Below are positions 45,559 to 56,564 of a stretch of 64,000 bases of DNA, one piece after another. Source of the DNA: Roridomyces roridus (taxonomy: Eukaryota > Basidiomycota > Agaricomycetes > Agaricales > Mycenaceae). The notes under the pieces are model-generated. The model was not told the origin of the DNA and did not search any database. It was given only the letters and a program-made list of their open reading frames with translations. Position 1 is the stretch's first letter. Each line of letters opens with the position of its first letter. The DNA lies in NCBI GenBank assembly GCA_029378245.1, contig JARKIF010000048.1, forward strand, positions 1 to 64,000, in the 5' to 3' direction. The translations under genes and the position numbers were made by a program.

Positions 45559-46859
45559 AACAGGTAGTCGCGGGAATGCATAACAGATCGGCCATTAATG
45601 TGTCGAAACGCAATGTCCACGTAAGTTTAGAAATCCAAGTCAAGACAGTCCAATAGTCCGGAACCATGGTGCAATGAGGTCAGTTCGGAGTACCGTGTAA
45701 ACGCAAAGCCGTTGCAGTCATCTTGTGTGGTCCAGAATGGAGAGGGCGAGGTACAAAGGAAAGCTAGAAGCCTAGAACGTTGAATGCCGAAGGTCAATAT
45801 GATTGTATCCGTGTGCAAGCCGTAGTTATTCCCAAGGTGTAACCCCAAGATCATCCAGCTCGTTGCTCTCGAGGACGTGAATGTGCACTGGGAAGAGGCA
45901 CTCCATGACCATCTGCGTATCATGAATGAGGTAGTTGATTCCCAAAAGCCCGACAATTTCTAGTGCGGAAGTAAGGCAATCCAGTGGCTTGACAGCATAC
46001 TTAGATGTTGAAAACAAATGAGAACTTGATGACCAGAAAGACTGAACAGTCGGGAGCTCGATGCCCAGAAAACAACACTTTTGATCGCTAAGTAAGAATG
46101 CAATCCAGCGCTCGAGAGCATGGATGCATAGAATGAATGAATGGGAACTTGATGGTCAGGTGAACTCGACGCTGCACTCGAGGGCATGGATGTATAGTAC
46201 GAATGGAGTCATGAATTGAGTGCTCTTGATAGCAGGCAGAGATATGAGGTAATCCAGCGCTTGAGAACATGGATGTGTACTCCGAAGGGGCTCGAAGGGA
46301 GAGTGAAACTTGATGCTTTCGATAGCGGAGAGTTCAGAGTAAACTCGCTGTTGATGTGCTGAAATGTAATGCAGAACTTCAAACCCAAGATCAGACAATC
46401 CGGCTGTCATACCGTAGTCAAAGAAGGCCACGAAGCAGAGGGTGCCCTAGAGGTCAGTAAGGCCGTGGTAATTATCTTGGGTGCTTCAACCTGGAGGGCA
46501 AGGTACAAGCCAGAGTTAAATGCTGATTGGTGCTGTGGTCAAAGGGGCCGGCTCAGAGTAGAGGTTGCCCAAATCCTGAAGGTCCGTAAGGCCGTAGTAA
46601 TTATCTTGCGTGTTTCAAGCTGAAGAAGGCAATATATGCTGGTTGATTGATTCGACATTGTTGTATCTGTTTTCAAGCCGTAGTCGTAACTGTTCCAAGA
46701 CCCAAAGTTGTACCCAAAGACTGCTCTGTTCGTTACTCTTGAGGATTTGGATGCATATTGCAATGGCCAGAAAGAACAAAGAGTCGGTGTGTTTGATAGT
46801 GGAGGAAAGGAAGCAATCCACCGAAGGTATGGATGCATGCGAATGAATGGGAACTCAAT

Positions 46860-47385
46860 GCCCACAACTTGAAGACTGGACACTTATCGATAATGCAGGG
46901 ATGAAGCACTCGAAGGCATGGATGCGTGCGAATGGGGATTCGATGCCCGAAATCGACGCTTACGATAGCGAAGGAATGAAGCAATCCAGCGCTCAAAGGC
47001 ATGGATGCCTGCGAATGGGGATTCGATGCCCGAAATCGACGCTTACGATAGCGAAGGAATGAAGCAATCCAGCGCTCAAAGGCATGGATGCATGTGAATA
47101 GGGACTCAATGCCCGAAATCGACGCTTAGAATAGCGGAGGAATGCAGCAATCCAGCGCTCAAAGGCATGGATGCATCTGAATGGGGACTAGATGCCCGAA
47201 ATACAACGCATTCGACAGCGGAAGAATGAAGCAATCCAGCGCTCAAGGGCATGGATGCATGTGAATAGGGATTCAATGCTCGAATAAGACACTTTCGATA
47301 GCGGAGGAATAAAGCAATCCAGCGCTCAAGGGCATGGATGCATGTGAATGGGCACTCGATGGCCAGGAAGGAGAATCCGATAGCA
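46860..47385 (+). repeat. 83-bp minisatellite array
   Basis: Units start near 46943, 47026, 47109, 47192 and 47276 and contain ATGCCCGAAATCGACGCTTA, GATAGCGAAGGAATGAAGCA and ATCCAGCGCTCAAAGGCATG. Older, more degenerate units can be traced back to about 45.9 kb. Confidence 0.85.
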
Positions 47386-47761
47386 GAGGCAGCAGCGAGT
47401 ACCTGAGAGCATAGGTCCATAGGTGTGTTGTCGAAAGAGTTTGAATAGGCCCAGGGTTGACAGCCAGGCGGTATGACATGAGTAAGACCCATAGCAAGGG
47501 ATGTAGCAGCAAGCGATGGATGATATAGCCGTGATGGTGTACAGGACTCGTAGTGGAGAGACACACGGGTGCTGGCAGAAAGGAAGGGTCATAAGACCGG
47601 CAGAGCTCACCTCAGTCCCAGCCGCCACCTATCTATGTGGTCCCATCGAAAGACAAAGTCCGAGTGAAGTCCGAGTGGAGCAAGGGTATCCAGAAAGAAA
47701 AGGGGCAAAAAGGTCGTTCCCAGCCGAGAAAACACGATGAGGTGGAGTAGGTACAGTCAGA

Positions 47762-47930
47762 GAAAGGTTTTGGACACTCTGGAGCGTGGATTCGTCGATG
47801 TAGGCGTTGCATTGCACGAAGTGCTGGCAGATGATTGTGGTGCGATGAGAGAAGTGCGGATCACGGATCAGCTGTCACTCCGCTGTCACAAGAACCCGTC
47901 CTGCTTTCGCAAGCTCATCAGTACTTCACT
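47762..47930. repeat. Segmental duplication A, copy 2
   Basis: Second copy of the 169-bp segment. Its right end includes the stop codon of the coiled-coil gene that follows on the minus strand. Confidence 0.9.
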
Positions 47931-48456
47931 TAGCTACGAGCTGACGAAGCCCAGGTTCTTCAACAGCTTCAACCTTGCTTTCCACGGGGACTTTTTCGTC
48001 TTCGGCCTCGGATTTGGTGCGTTTCCCAAGACTGGATAAAGGAGTTCAGAAAGGGAAGGGGAAAAACACGAGCAACGACAAACCTACTCCCCGCCTCCGT
48101 CATCTTGCGGATCCCATCCTCAAGCCTCCCGAGCTGTAGCTTCGCCGTCTCTGCTGCGCCCACGAGTGCAGCCAACTCCTCAGCCCCATACTCCGACTTG
48201 TGCTCACCATGTCCCATGTCCATCCGTTCCTTACGCAGCAGCTCCTCGGTAGCCCTCTGCTTGTCGCGGCGCAGAGCATCGCGCTCCGCCCTCAACTCCG
48301 TCACCTTCCGACGCAGCGCGAGGATTTCTTGCGCTTGGGAGTTGATGTGGGTTTGGTTTCTTGAGTTTCGTTGGCGCGCTCGGCGAGGGCGCGTTCCATG
48401 AGGATGAGGGAGGAGACCATGGATATGAATGTGGGTGGGAACGGAAGGAATGGCAT
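47926..48456 (-). CDS. Small coiled-coil protein, probable frameshift
   Basis: The start region reads MPFLPFPPTFISMVSSLILM, then ERALAERANETQ. The next frame continues NQTHINSQAQEILALRRKVT, ELRAERDALRRDKQRATEEL and LGRLEDGIRKMTEAG. A GTTTGT...CCAG intron follows, then SLGKRTKSEAEDEKVPVESK, VEAVEEPGLRQLVAK and a stop at 47926-47928. Heptad spacing of Leu/Ala through residues about 35-75 predicts a long coiled coil. A single missing base near 48350 (after ANETQE) would join the two frames. No family is recognised. The 3' end of the coding sequence lies inside duplicated segment A. Confidence 0.55.
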
Positions 48457-50126
48457 TGAATTTCCGAGTGTGAGCTCTTTTTATTGACTAGCTGTCATAA
48501 GATAGGGGCACAATTTGAACACGATTTGCAAATGGACCGATTTCTATTTCACCTCCGTGTACACGGATCATTGATTAGAACGGAGATCGCTGATTAGAAT
48601 GCACAATTGAATTGGGTCAATGAATTCAGCTGGCAATTTGGCCTGTGGCAGTTCAGAACAAAACAGCCGCAGTAACAACCCCATTCGATAAAACAAAGAC
48701 GCAATGGAAATTCAACCCGACACACCGCGGGACCAATAGACTGTCGATCATCGGATCAATCGAGAACGGTGTGATGAGGCCGGGAAGCCGAGCCGAAGAG
48801 GTGATGCCGGCACCAGACGGCATCATTGCTCTAGGTTGGGATCGCACACTCGGACTACTTACACCCGTCCTGGCTTGGGAGCAAAACAACTCTCACAGCT
48901 CCGAACATGGCTGCAAGGGAATCGAACCGCTTTGAGGCGGCATGAATCGCGTTTGGAGCGGTGTATCCGTACAATTCATCTTGTTGTAAGGACTGTCTAG
49001 AAGAAAACAGTGGGCGCCGAGGTCGAGGCTCTTGTCAACTGGAGCATTGCTACAAGTAACAATAGTCTGGGAAGGAACTTTACGTGACTCTTTGCTCGGG
49101 GCAAAAAATCGGGGGACGTGAATCGGACCAACCGCATTGGAGCCAGCGGAAGGAGCGGGGGCAGGCCGTTTGGGGGGATGTACATGTATACCTAGTTTCC
49201 CGTGGATTTCGTTTCGAAATCTGGATCCGTTGAGAACCCACAGTCGTGACTCGAGGAAAGGGAACAAAAAGTCAAGCCCTCATAGGGCGGAGAAGGGAAT
49301 CGAACCGCATCGAGATCGGGTACGTATTGCGCAAGTATGTATTGAATACCCACCTGACTCCACCTTGACATAGAGGGCAGTCACCAGTGGGTTGAGTATA
49401 CTTACATTCGGTACTGACAATTGTTCTTCTGAGCCAAGACATCGTGGTGCTGATGAATGGGCAGAGTTGGGTCCACCATCCACCAGAATATACTTACGGA
49501 ATCGGAATAACATTCAGCAGATCCAATCGGGTATCATCAAACAACATTGAGGCGCGACGACGCGGAGTCGCGGACTCATGCTTGACTCGTCGATACTTGA
49601 TCTCTGACTTCTGGTGCTCTCTCTGGGCGTACTTGAGGCCGATCCAGCTCCCCGGCCTTTATGTCTCCAGTGCGGGAATCACTTGCAAAATCGGAATCAC
49701 TCGAGTTTCTTGGGCACACAAAAGAAGTCTTTCAACTCCCAAGGATCGCCGTCATTAGATTCCCTGAACCAGATCTCGACGGGTATAAATGGTATACAAA
49801 CGAAGAGTGTAGGAGCGGGACGTGGAAGAACGGACAAATAAAATCAGATTTTCATGAAGTCTCGGTTTCTGCTGGGAAGCAAAGCAGGCGACGAATCATC
49901 TGCCTTGCCGATGCACAGATTCCAAGAGTGCCCCGCCTCAACTTTCTCTTCCTCTGCAGCTCCGCTACAGAAACGAACGTATCAGACCGTTTTCGAACGA
50001 CTATCAAGATTGACACACCGGTTTTCTTGTCGTAACGCGCAGAGTCGCTCTGTGCGGCATCTGCTTTCGCTACTTCTTTGCGAGCCTTTGATTCGTTCAC
50101 GATACTGGCGGCATGTGAGAACAAGG
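48457..50126. other. Intergenic region with tRNA-like T-arm fragments
   Basis: Minus-strand GCGGTTCGATTCCCTT occurs at about 48912-48927 and again at about 49290-49310. The latter is flanked by GGTGGAG and CTCCGCC, which could pair as an acceptor stem. In both, the T stem is imperfect, so neither is called as a tRNA. No protein gene is supported. Confidence 0.4.
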
Positions 50127-51101
50127 TCAACGCGAGAAGGGAAGAACGTACTCGGCGATGCGGGCAACCTCGGCGATGCGGGCAACCTCGGCGATGCGGG
50201 CAACCTCGTCGAAATAGCCCTGCAGATCCTTCAGTTCATTCACCCGCGACAGGTCATACGTGAAAGTGACAGTGATTTGGTCTTCGGGAGCTTCGCGTGC
50301 AATCAGGCTGTGAAAGAGCCTCATGGCACTATGGGCGTCATCTGTATGTTTCTCAACCTGGTGGTCGCTGTCGTCTGCTTCGCCCTCGTTGTGGTTGTCA
50401 CCGTCTTCAGCCTCCTCGTCCCTGTCCCCGGAAGGCTGCTTGGTCAAGGATTCTAGACTAGGTTCGACGTCCTCCTGGTGCACTTGATGGCCCTCTCCCT
50501 CACGAAGCTTCTCGTTAAGCAAGTTCTCCCTCCGTCTTTCGTCTTCGCCCGTGAATCAGAGATATCTCGCCCACTCAGGCTTGTCCAACCGGCAGACGAG
50601 TCACGACGGACAACCTTGTTGTTCGGGCAGCGTACCACCGCCGTAACGAAAGTCGAAAGGTGGGTGTCCGTCCATGGAAATGACTTGTGCATCATCTTGA
50701 GCGGGACTCGGCCAGATGGCGTTGCGACCGACTGAGGTTCGATGGGGACGGACATGCTCGGTTCGACGCAGTCGTCCGCGGAGCCCGGCGGAGGACTAGG
50801 GAGCACGAAATCGACGCCGACCTCACGATACTTGGCCTTTGGATTGAGGAGTTCCTCGTCCTGTAGTGGAGACAGTCAGATTACTAGTGCATCCCCTTTC
50901 TGGGCGGACGATAGTTACCCCAGTACAGTACACGACGTAATTCCCACACACAATTTTTGACGCAGCAGTGGATGCTTCGGCGTCTTCGAGGTACGCGACG
51001 GAGGCGAGAGGGTCAATGGTTAGGACAGCAAAGGCTCCCAATCCTGGAATAAGAGTGCCTCGGTTTGCGAGCACACTGGAGTCCTGTGGAGAATCGGACA
51101 T
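50127..51101 (-). CDS. Uncharacterised acidic protein with VARIAE repeats
   Basis: Exon 1 starts MSDSPQDSSVLANRGTLIPG and ends VVYCTG. A GTAACT...TACAG intron joins it in phase to DEELLNPKAKYREVGVDFVL. The middle contains WTDTHLSTFVTAVVRCPNNK and GRDISDSRAKTKD, then, in the next frame, RRRENLLNEKLREGEG. A one-base deletion near 50533 explains the break, because the combined sequence reads smoothly. A long Asp/Glu/His-rich region follows (GDRDEEAEDGDNHNEGE), then ITVTFTYDLSRVNELKDLQG. Three tandem VARIAE hexapeptides end the protein, from the 18-bp repeat at 50151-50204. No known domain, signal peptide or membrane segment is visible. Confidence 0.6.
50151..50204 (+). repeat. 18-bp in-frame tandem repeat, three units
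   Basis: CTCGGCGATGCGGGCAAC occurs three times without spacers. On the coding (minus) strand it encodes the six-residue unit VARIAE. Length polymorphism would not break the frame. Confidence 0.9.
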
Positions 51102-54100
51102 GGTGGGCGGAGGAGAGAGTGAAGATTATCTGACAAACCTGATTGTCTGCGCCCACATACCCAAAGGAGACCAAACGAAAGAACAAAAAGGCTGTGACGG
51201 AGACAACGCGACAACGTCAGGGCGTGGGACTCTCCCCTTATACTCGAGTGCGCTGAACATCCAGTCACCTACTCACTTTTCGTCCAGTTGAGCTCTTCGA
51301 TATGAATTCACGGTACCTCTCGTTGTTCTTCCACACTGCTTCCTCGAGTCAACTCGCCCAAAGACAGGGTTCAACTTGGGAAGAACGCACTCGGGGAGAC
51401 GCAGCGCAACGATTTTGAGCATTGCATGGTGCGGCGTAGCTGGAATGAGGTCATTCAGATGGTGATGGTGATTGCAGTGCGCCGATCAGAATGCGAGCTC
51501 AGAGAAAGCAAATGCACAGCGTCAAACTCAATACATATCGACGAGGTGAGGTCGCGCTTCTCTCCGCAGGCGCTGACTCTGAATTTCCTCAGGCCCGGCA
51601 CCTTCTCGACGGTAAAGCGACTGTGGAGAGATAGCAAGCTATTGGATTTACCAATGATCATGCTGGTCCTACATCCAGGACGAGCTTGCAGATTTCCAGT
51701 GACACCAAAAGAAAGTACAGACAATGATCCGCAAGGAGGAGACTCGAATCGATCAAGCGCCCTCCAGGTAAACGGTTTTGAGATCAACCCAATATTCCTG
51801 GACCGTACGGCAACTTGTGCGCTGGGTAATCGTATTGGGCCGAGACTTGGAGCATGAAATTGCAGTAGGCGTTAAAGAGATGCGTAGCCAACACCCAGCA
51901 CTCCATGCAGAGAAGACGACGGTTAAGCAGTGATCGTATTGATACAGCATGGTAATAGGGATACAATGGAGGTCTCGACGATGGATTGGCGATGGCGGGA
52001 AAGGTAGATTAAGATTGCTTTGGATGCGACGACGGCAGTGGGCGAGCCGAGCGTGACACCACCACCGGTCATGACACAGGTGACGCCTTCTTGGTCGAGG
52101 TAGGTCGCCGTCGAGGTGGTCATGGTCAAGGTGTTGCTCGTGGTGGAGTACGGTAAGGCTGAGCGCATGTGGAAGCATGCTTCTTGGTTTGGTCGACAGA
52201 GCACGATAAAGCAGGGGGGTGCCGCGGAGAGAGAGGCTGCGAGGAGGGGTTCTGATGGAGGGGAGATGGCTGAGACACCAGGGTCGCGGCGTGCGTGGGC
52301 AGCGATGCGTTAAGGATGACCTGGGCGATAGCGACGATTCGAAGGCGTGGAAGGTGATGACGTGGTGGGTGGCAGAGGGGAACACCGTGGAATCGCACAG
52401 AAACGGGTGTAAAGGGTTAGAAGGCAGCGAAATGAGGGCTTAGCAGACGCACCAACCGCGAGAAAAAAGTCGTCGAGTCCCACCACAAATAACAGGGCGT
52501 GAAACAGGAGCGGAGAGCGGATGAAGGAATACGGAGGGTCTTGGAATGGTAAGATCACCGCGGGACGGCAGAGGCTGAAGAAAGGGCCTAGGCCCTAGGC
52601 ACAATGCGGAGGGCGGTGCAATGTTTGGCTGATGATGGCAACCAAATACAGCCTCTCTTGTTCCCGACTTTCATCACTTTCATTCGGTCCAACTTCTCCC
52701 TTTGAACGAACGATCTCTGTACTAAGCAAGCTAACTGGTGCGAGGAACGAGTGCCGGTTAGCGAGAGATAAGCTAACGAGGGAGAGCGCGGGAGCCGGAT
52801 CACTCGCTGACATCATCAAGACGCGCGTCGCTCGCTTTAGCTCTCGACCACCATCCTCTCGTCGCCGCCGGCCCCATTTGCGCGCCTTGGGTCATCATCG
52901 TCAGCGGCGACGTCCTCTTAGATCTCGTTCCTTGATCCCTCGCATCTCGTAGCGCCTCGATCGCGTCCGATTGAGCTCGATTTTTGCCCATCTCTTTCCG
53001 CCCTTTCTCTCGTTACGACACGCGTCAAATACGCCCTTACGCTTTTCATGGGTCGTCGTTACCTCTCCTTACTTCCATCCTCGCATTTTCGTCGCTCTGT
53101 CGTGCTACATCGAGCCCTTTTCCCGATACCGCCTTTTTCTCATTGGGACACGATCCGTATACGTTTCTGCACACAATCAGTGCTTTATCGACGCCACGAC
53201 GACCTCGTTTGATGTTCAAATTCCTCCTACCCACTCTCCCTCGCTCGCAACGCTCCTTTTGGGGGGCCCGCCGCCGCCATCGCGTTTGCCGGCCGCGCTT
53301 CGCTTTGTCACGCTGCGCCGTTTGGGGGGTCCGGCTGCTCGCTTTGGCGTCGGTTTTCCCCCAGTTTCGCGTCTGCGCTGGTCGCGGGCCGCCTGCTCGA
53401 GTTACGTCTTCTATTCCCGGTGGTCGTGCCTGTGTTGCCCTGCCGGGACCGGGAGCGTCTCATTGTGGCCTGCGGCCACGCCCTGCACACTAACCTCTCT
53501 TTCCTCTTTCCCTAGGTTTCGATTCGTCTTTATTGGTCTTTGTCTTCTTGTTTTCCGCATCCTTATACGGTTTGCGAAGCTCCTCCTTATACGGATTGGA
53601 GATCGATCCTTCCATGGATTGGAATATACAATTTTTGACTTCCCCGGTCTCTTCAGAGTCCTGCTTTTGCTCCCCGGCGCTCTTCGGACGCCCACTGACC
53701 TTATTCTATGGATACGATTACCACACCGACCAGCGCGCGACGAGTTAGCTTATCGTCATGGCAAAACGGAGTCACGAGTGCGTGGTTTTATTTCCACGTC
53801 CGACGCCCTTGGTCAGTTAATCGTGGGTACATAAGCAGGTGAAACAAGTCCGGGTTGCTACCAAATTCATACACACGACGTCGATCCGCGTGAGTTTCTT
53901 GATTGATCGACTCTGATCCACAGTTTGTCTTTAGATCCGTGTTCAATCAACCCGACGACTTTCTTGCCACTTTTCAGCAACTCTCCTCAAATTCAGACAT
54001 GCGGCGGATGGGGACGACTTCTACGAGGTGGGCACTACTAGTATCTGAACGTTGCTCAGTACACATGGGTCAGATAAGTAAGCATGATATGGAGATCAAT

Positions 54101-54364
54101 ATTCCGTGATGGCTTGGTGATGGCGATGAGGACGACCGTCGCCGTCCGCTCGTGAAGCGGTTGCTCACGAGGCACAAGATACCCCTGGAAACCACGCGTG
54201 GGCGATTGGACCATGCGCACGTTGAACTCCGCATGAGGTCCCCTCTGAATGCTTTCCTATGTCTTCCGCCTGGACCCAACCTCTGTCGATCCGACCATCG
54301 CAGCCGTTGTGTGCATGCGCGACCCTCATGCTCTCTCTGGTCTCCGGATTGATTCGCGGGGTAG
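51102..54364. other. Intergenic region, no gene recognised
   Basis: About 52.8-53.8 kb is C/T-rich, with long open frames in two registers (52971-53834 and 52984-53493) but low-complexity, Arg/Pro/Ser-rich translations. It could be untranslated retroelement sequence or unconstrained DNA. A minus-strand frame at 51923-52204 reads TTSTATYLDQEGVTCVMTGG and VTLGSPTAVVASK, which looks secretory, but no model could be built. Confidence 0.35.
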
Positions 54365-54372
54365 TTTAAAAG
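54365..54372 (+). promoter_or_regulatory. TATA-like box of the chitinase gene
   Basis: TTTAAAAG lies 65 bp upstream of the start codon at 54430. Confidence 0.35.
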
Positions 54373-54429
54373 AGCCTCCGCCGCTCGTCCAATGTTTGTG
54401 CGGTTCACCCTCCCCCTCCTCCCCTTGCC

Positions 54430-56169
54430 ATGGCCCGGTTCGGAATCCTCGCGTCGCTCCTCTCTGCGCTCCTCGCTCTCCTCGTCGTCGAGGCCGCTCC
54501 GTTCAACAACGCAACGCTCGGCCGCAACGCCGATGGACTGAGCCCACTCGCTCGGGACATCCTCCTGAACTCGCGCGCGGTCATCCCCTCCGGTCCCGTT
54601 TGGGTCGCCTACTTTGACCGATTCTTCTCGTCCAGCAGCCTCCCTGCGCCGTCGGACCTCTCGGTAAGTAGCCGTATACTCACACGAAGTTTATCCTAAT
54701 TCAACGTCGATAGGGCTTCAACGTCTTTGCGCTCTCGTTTATCTACTCCTCGAGCCTGATAGACAACGCCGCCGTCTGGGCTAACCTTGACGCGACCACG
54801 CGTTCCAATACCAAGGCACAGTACGCCTCCGCCGGTATCAGCATCATTGTTTCTGCGTACGGTTACGGTCCCACTCCGACCACCTCTGGCGACGACCCCA
54901 CCGCCGCAGCCAACTACATTGGCAACTACGTGAAAACTTACGGCTTGGATGGCGCAGATATTGACTACGAAGTGCGTTTTTTACTCTCAGAGTATTGCTC
55001 GGAAGCTCACTTGAACTATTCAGGACTTGGGCGCTATGGAGACTGCGGGCACTGCTGTCGCGTGGCTCACTACCTTCACCAAGGCGCTCCGCGCGCAGCT
55101 GCCTCAGGGCCAGTACATCCTCACCCACGCTCCTCTCGCTCCCTGGTTCTCGCCCAATCTCTGGCCCGGCAACGGCTACCTCGGTGTGCACGCCGCCGTC
55201 GGTGGTTTGCTCGACTGGTACAATATTCAGGTGCGTGTTCAATATTTCAGTCAAACTCACCCGATTAACCTTTGCGTGTAGTTCTATAATCAAGGCGCCG
55301 ACTACACAACTTGCAGCGGCCTCTTGAGCACATCCTCAGGCACCTACCCGCAGAGTGCCGTCTTCCAGATCGCTGCCAACGGCGTTCCCTTGAACAAGCT
55401 AGTTATTGGGAAACCTTCCACCACAAGCGATGCAGGGTCAGGTTGGGGATTTCCGCGAGCTGCTTTATTGAAGGCTAAGAATTCCAGGTTACATCGATCC
55501 TGCGACACTATCTGGCTGCTTATTGCAAGCGAAGAACTCTGGATGGAGTGCGTTTTATTTTATTCACCTTCTTTCCGACGCTGACCTACTTCAAAGGCGC
55601 TGGTGCCATGACCTGGCAGTACCCCAACGGCGACTCGGCGTGGATCACTCAGGTCCGCTCGCAGTCCTTCCCCGTCTCTGGTTCTTCCAGCGGCGGTGGA
55701 GGAACCTCTACCGGCAGTGGAGGCTCGACCGGCTCCAGCGGCAGCTGCGCGACGAGTTACACCGTGGTCAGTGGTGATACGTGCTTTGCGCTGGAGTCGC
55801 GCTTCGGAGTCTCGGACGCTACACTGCTCTCCTTGAACCCGTCTATCAACAGCGGTTGCACGAGTGCGTCTCTTGGTTTTATTTTCGGGTTTTTCTTTTG
55901 ATGACATGCGTTCAGACCTCCAGATCGGCCAAGTTCTCTGCCTCGCCGCAGGTTCTTCCAGCGGCGGGTGCTCGCAGTCGTACACCGTCGTGAGCGGAGA
56001 CACCTGTAGCGCTCTGGAGTCCCGCTTCGGCATTTCTGACGCTACCATGCACTCGCTGAATCCCTCGATCAACAGTGGCTGCACTAGTGCGTCTCGTCTC
56101 TTATTCTCTGTTGATTGAACTGACTTCCATTCGCCAGACCTCTCAATTGGCCAGGTTCTCTGTATCTAA
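54430..56169 (+). CDS. Secreted GH18 chitinase with two LysM modules
   Basis: Eight exons (54430-54663, 54714-54971, 55024-55230, 55282-55441, 55488-55547, 55597-55863, 55916-56086, 56138-56169) sum to 463 codons. A signal peptide (MARFGILASLLSALLALLVV) precedes a GH18 barrel with VWVAYFDRF, FALSFIYS, GISIIVSAYG and the catalytic motif DGADIDYE (DxxDxDxE; the final Glu is the acid). ILTHAPLAPWF, LDWYNIQFYNQG and AMTWQYPNGDSAW follow. A Gly/Ser/Thr linker leads to two nearly identical LysM (CBM50) modules, each SYTVVSGDTC...LESRFG, SDAT, LNPSINSGCTN and IGQVLC. Both LysM modules are split at the same codon (ACT or ACG, phase 1) by an intron, so they arose by exon duplication. The enzyme cleaves chitin in the extracellular space or wall. 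Confidence 0.93.
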
Positions 56170-56564
56170 AGTAATCTAAAATGAATTGTCATGAAAGGGC
56201 GGCGTCCCTGGGATTAATGTAGTGGAACGTCCTCGGAATTCACCTTGGATAATGAATTAGAATTGTGGATCTGAAAATCATGTTTGATTGCGCTGAACCG
56301 TTCAGCGCCATCAACGTTCAGCCTGAACGTCCAAGATGCGAGAACCTGCTTGTACGAGCGCTGAAAATGCCGGGGCTAAACCTGAGTAGTTGGAGTGAAG
56401 ATGCCTTCTCACCCACTACCGAGAAAGATTCGTTGCAGGGAGTCGAGTGGATTGAACCTTGCTATACAATTTTCGAAGGTCAACTTCGATATATACAATC
56501 CACACTCTGAAGAGCGAGTGTAGTTGCAACATTCTAGCCTCGGGCGATTGTAACATTCAAACAG
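56170..56564. other. Short intergenic region between convergent genes
   Basis: Probably the 3' flanks of the chitinase and of the minus-strand gene that ends at 56565. No further feature seen. Confidence 0.4.

Noticed and set aside
49260..49350. Possible genuine tRNA gene (GGTGGAG...CTCCGCC acceptor with a B box)
   Set aside because: The T stem does not pair properly, the D-arm is not recognisable and no clear anticodon loop could be placed. It is treated as a tRNA-like fragment.
52971..53834. Long open frame (287 codons) on the plus strand
   Set aside because: The translation is low-complexity and an equally long overlapping frame exists. There are no domains, and the C/T-rich composition can produce chance open frames.
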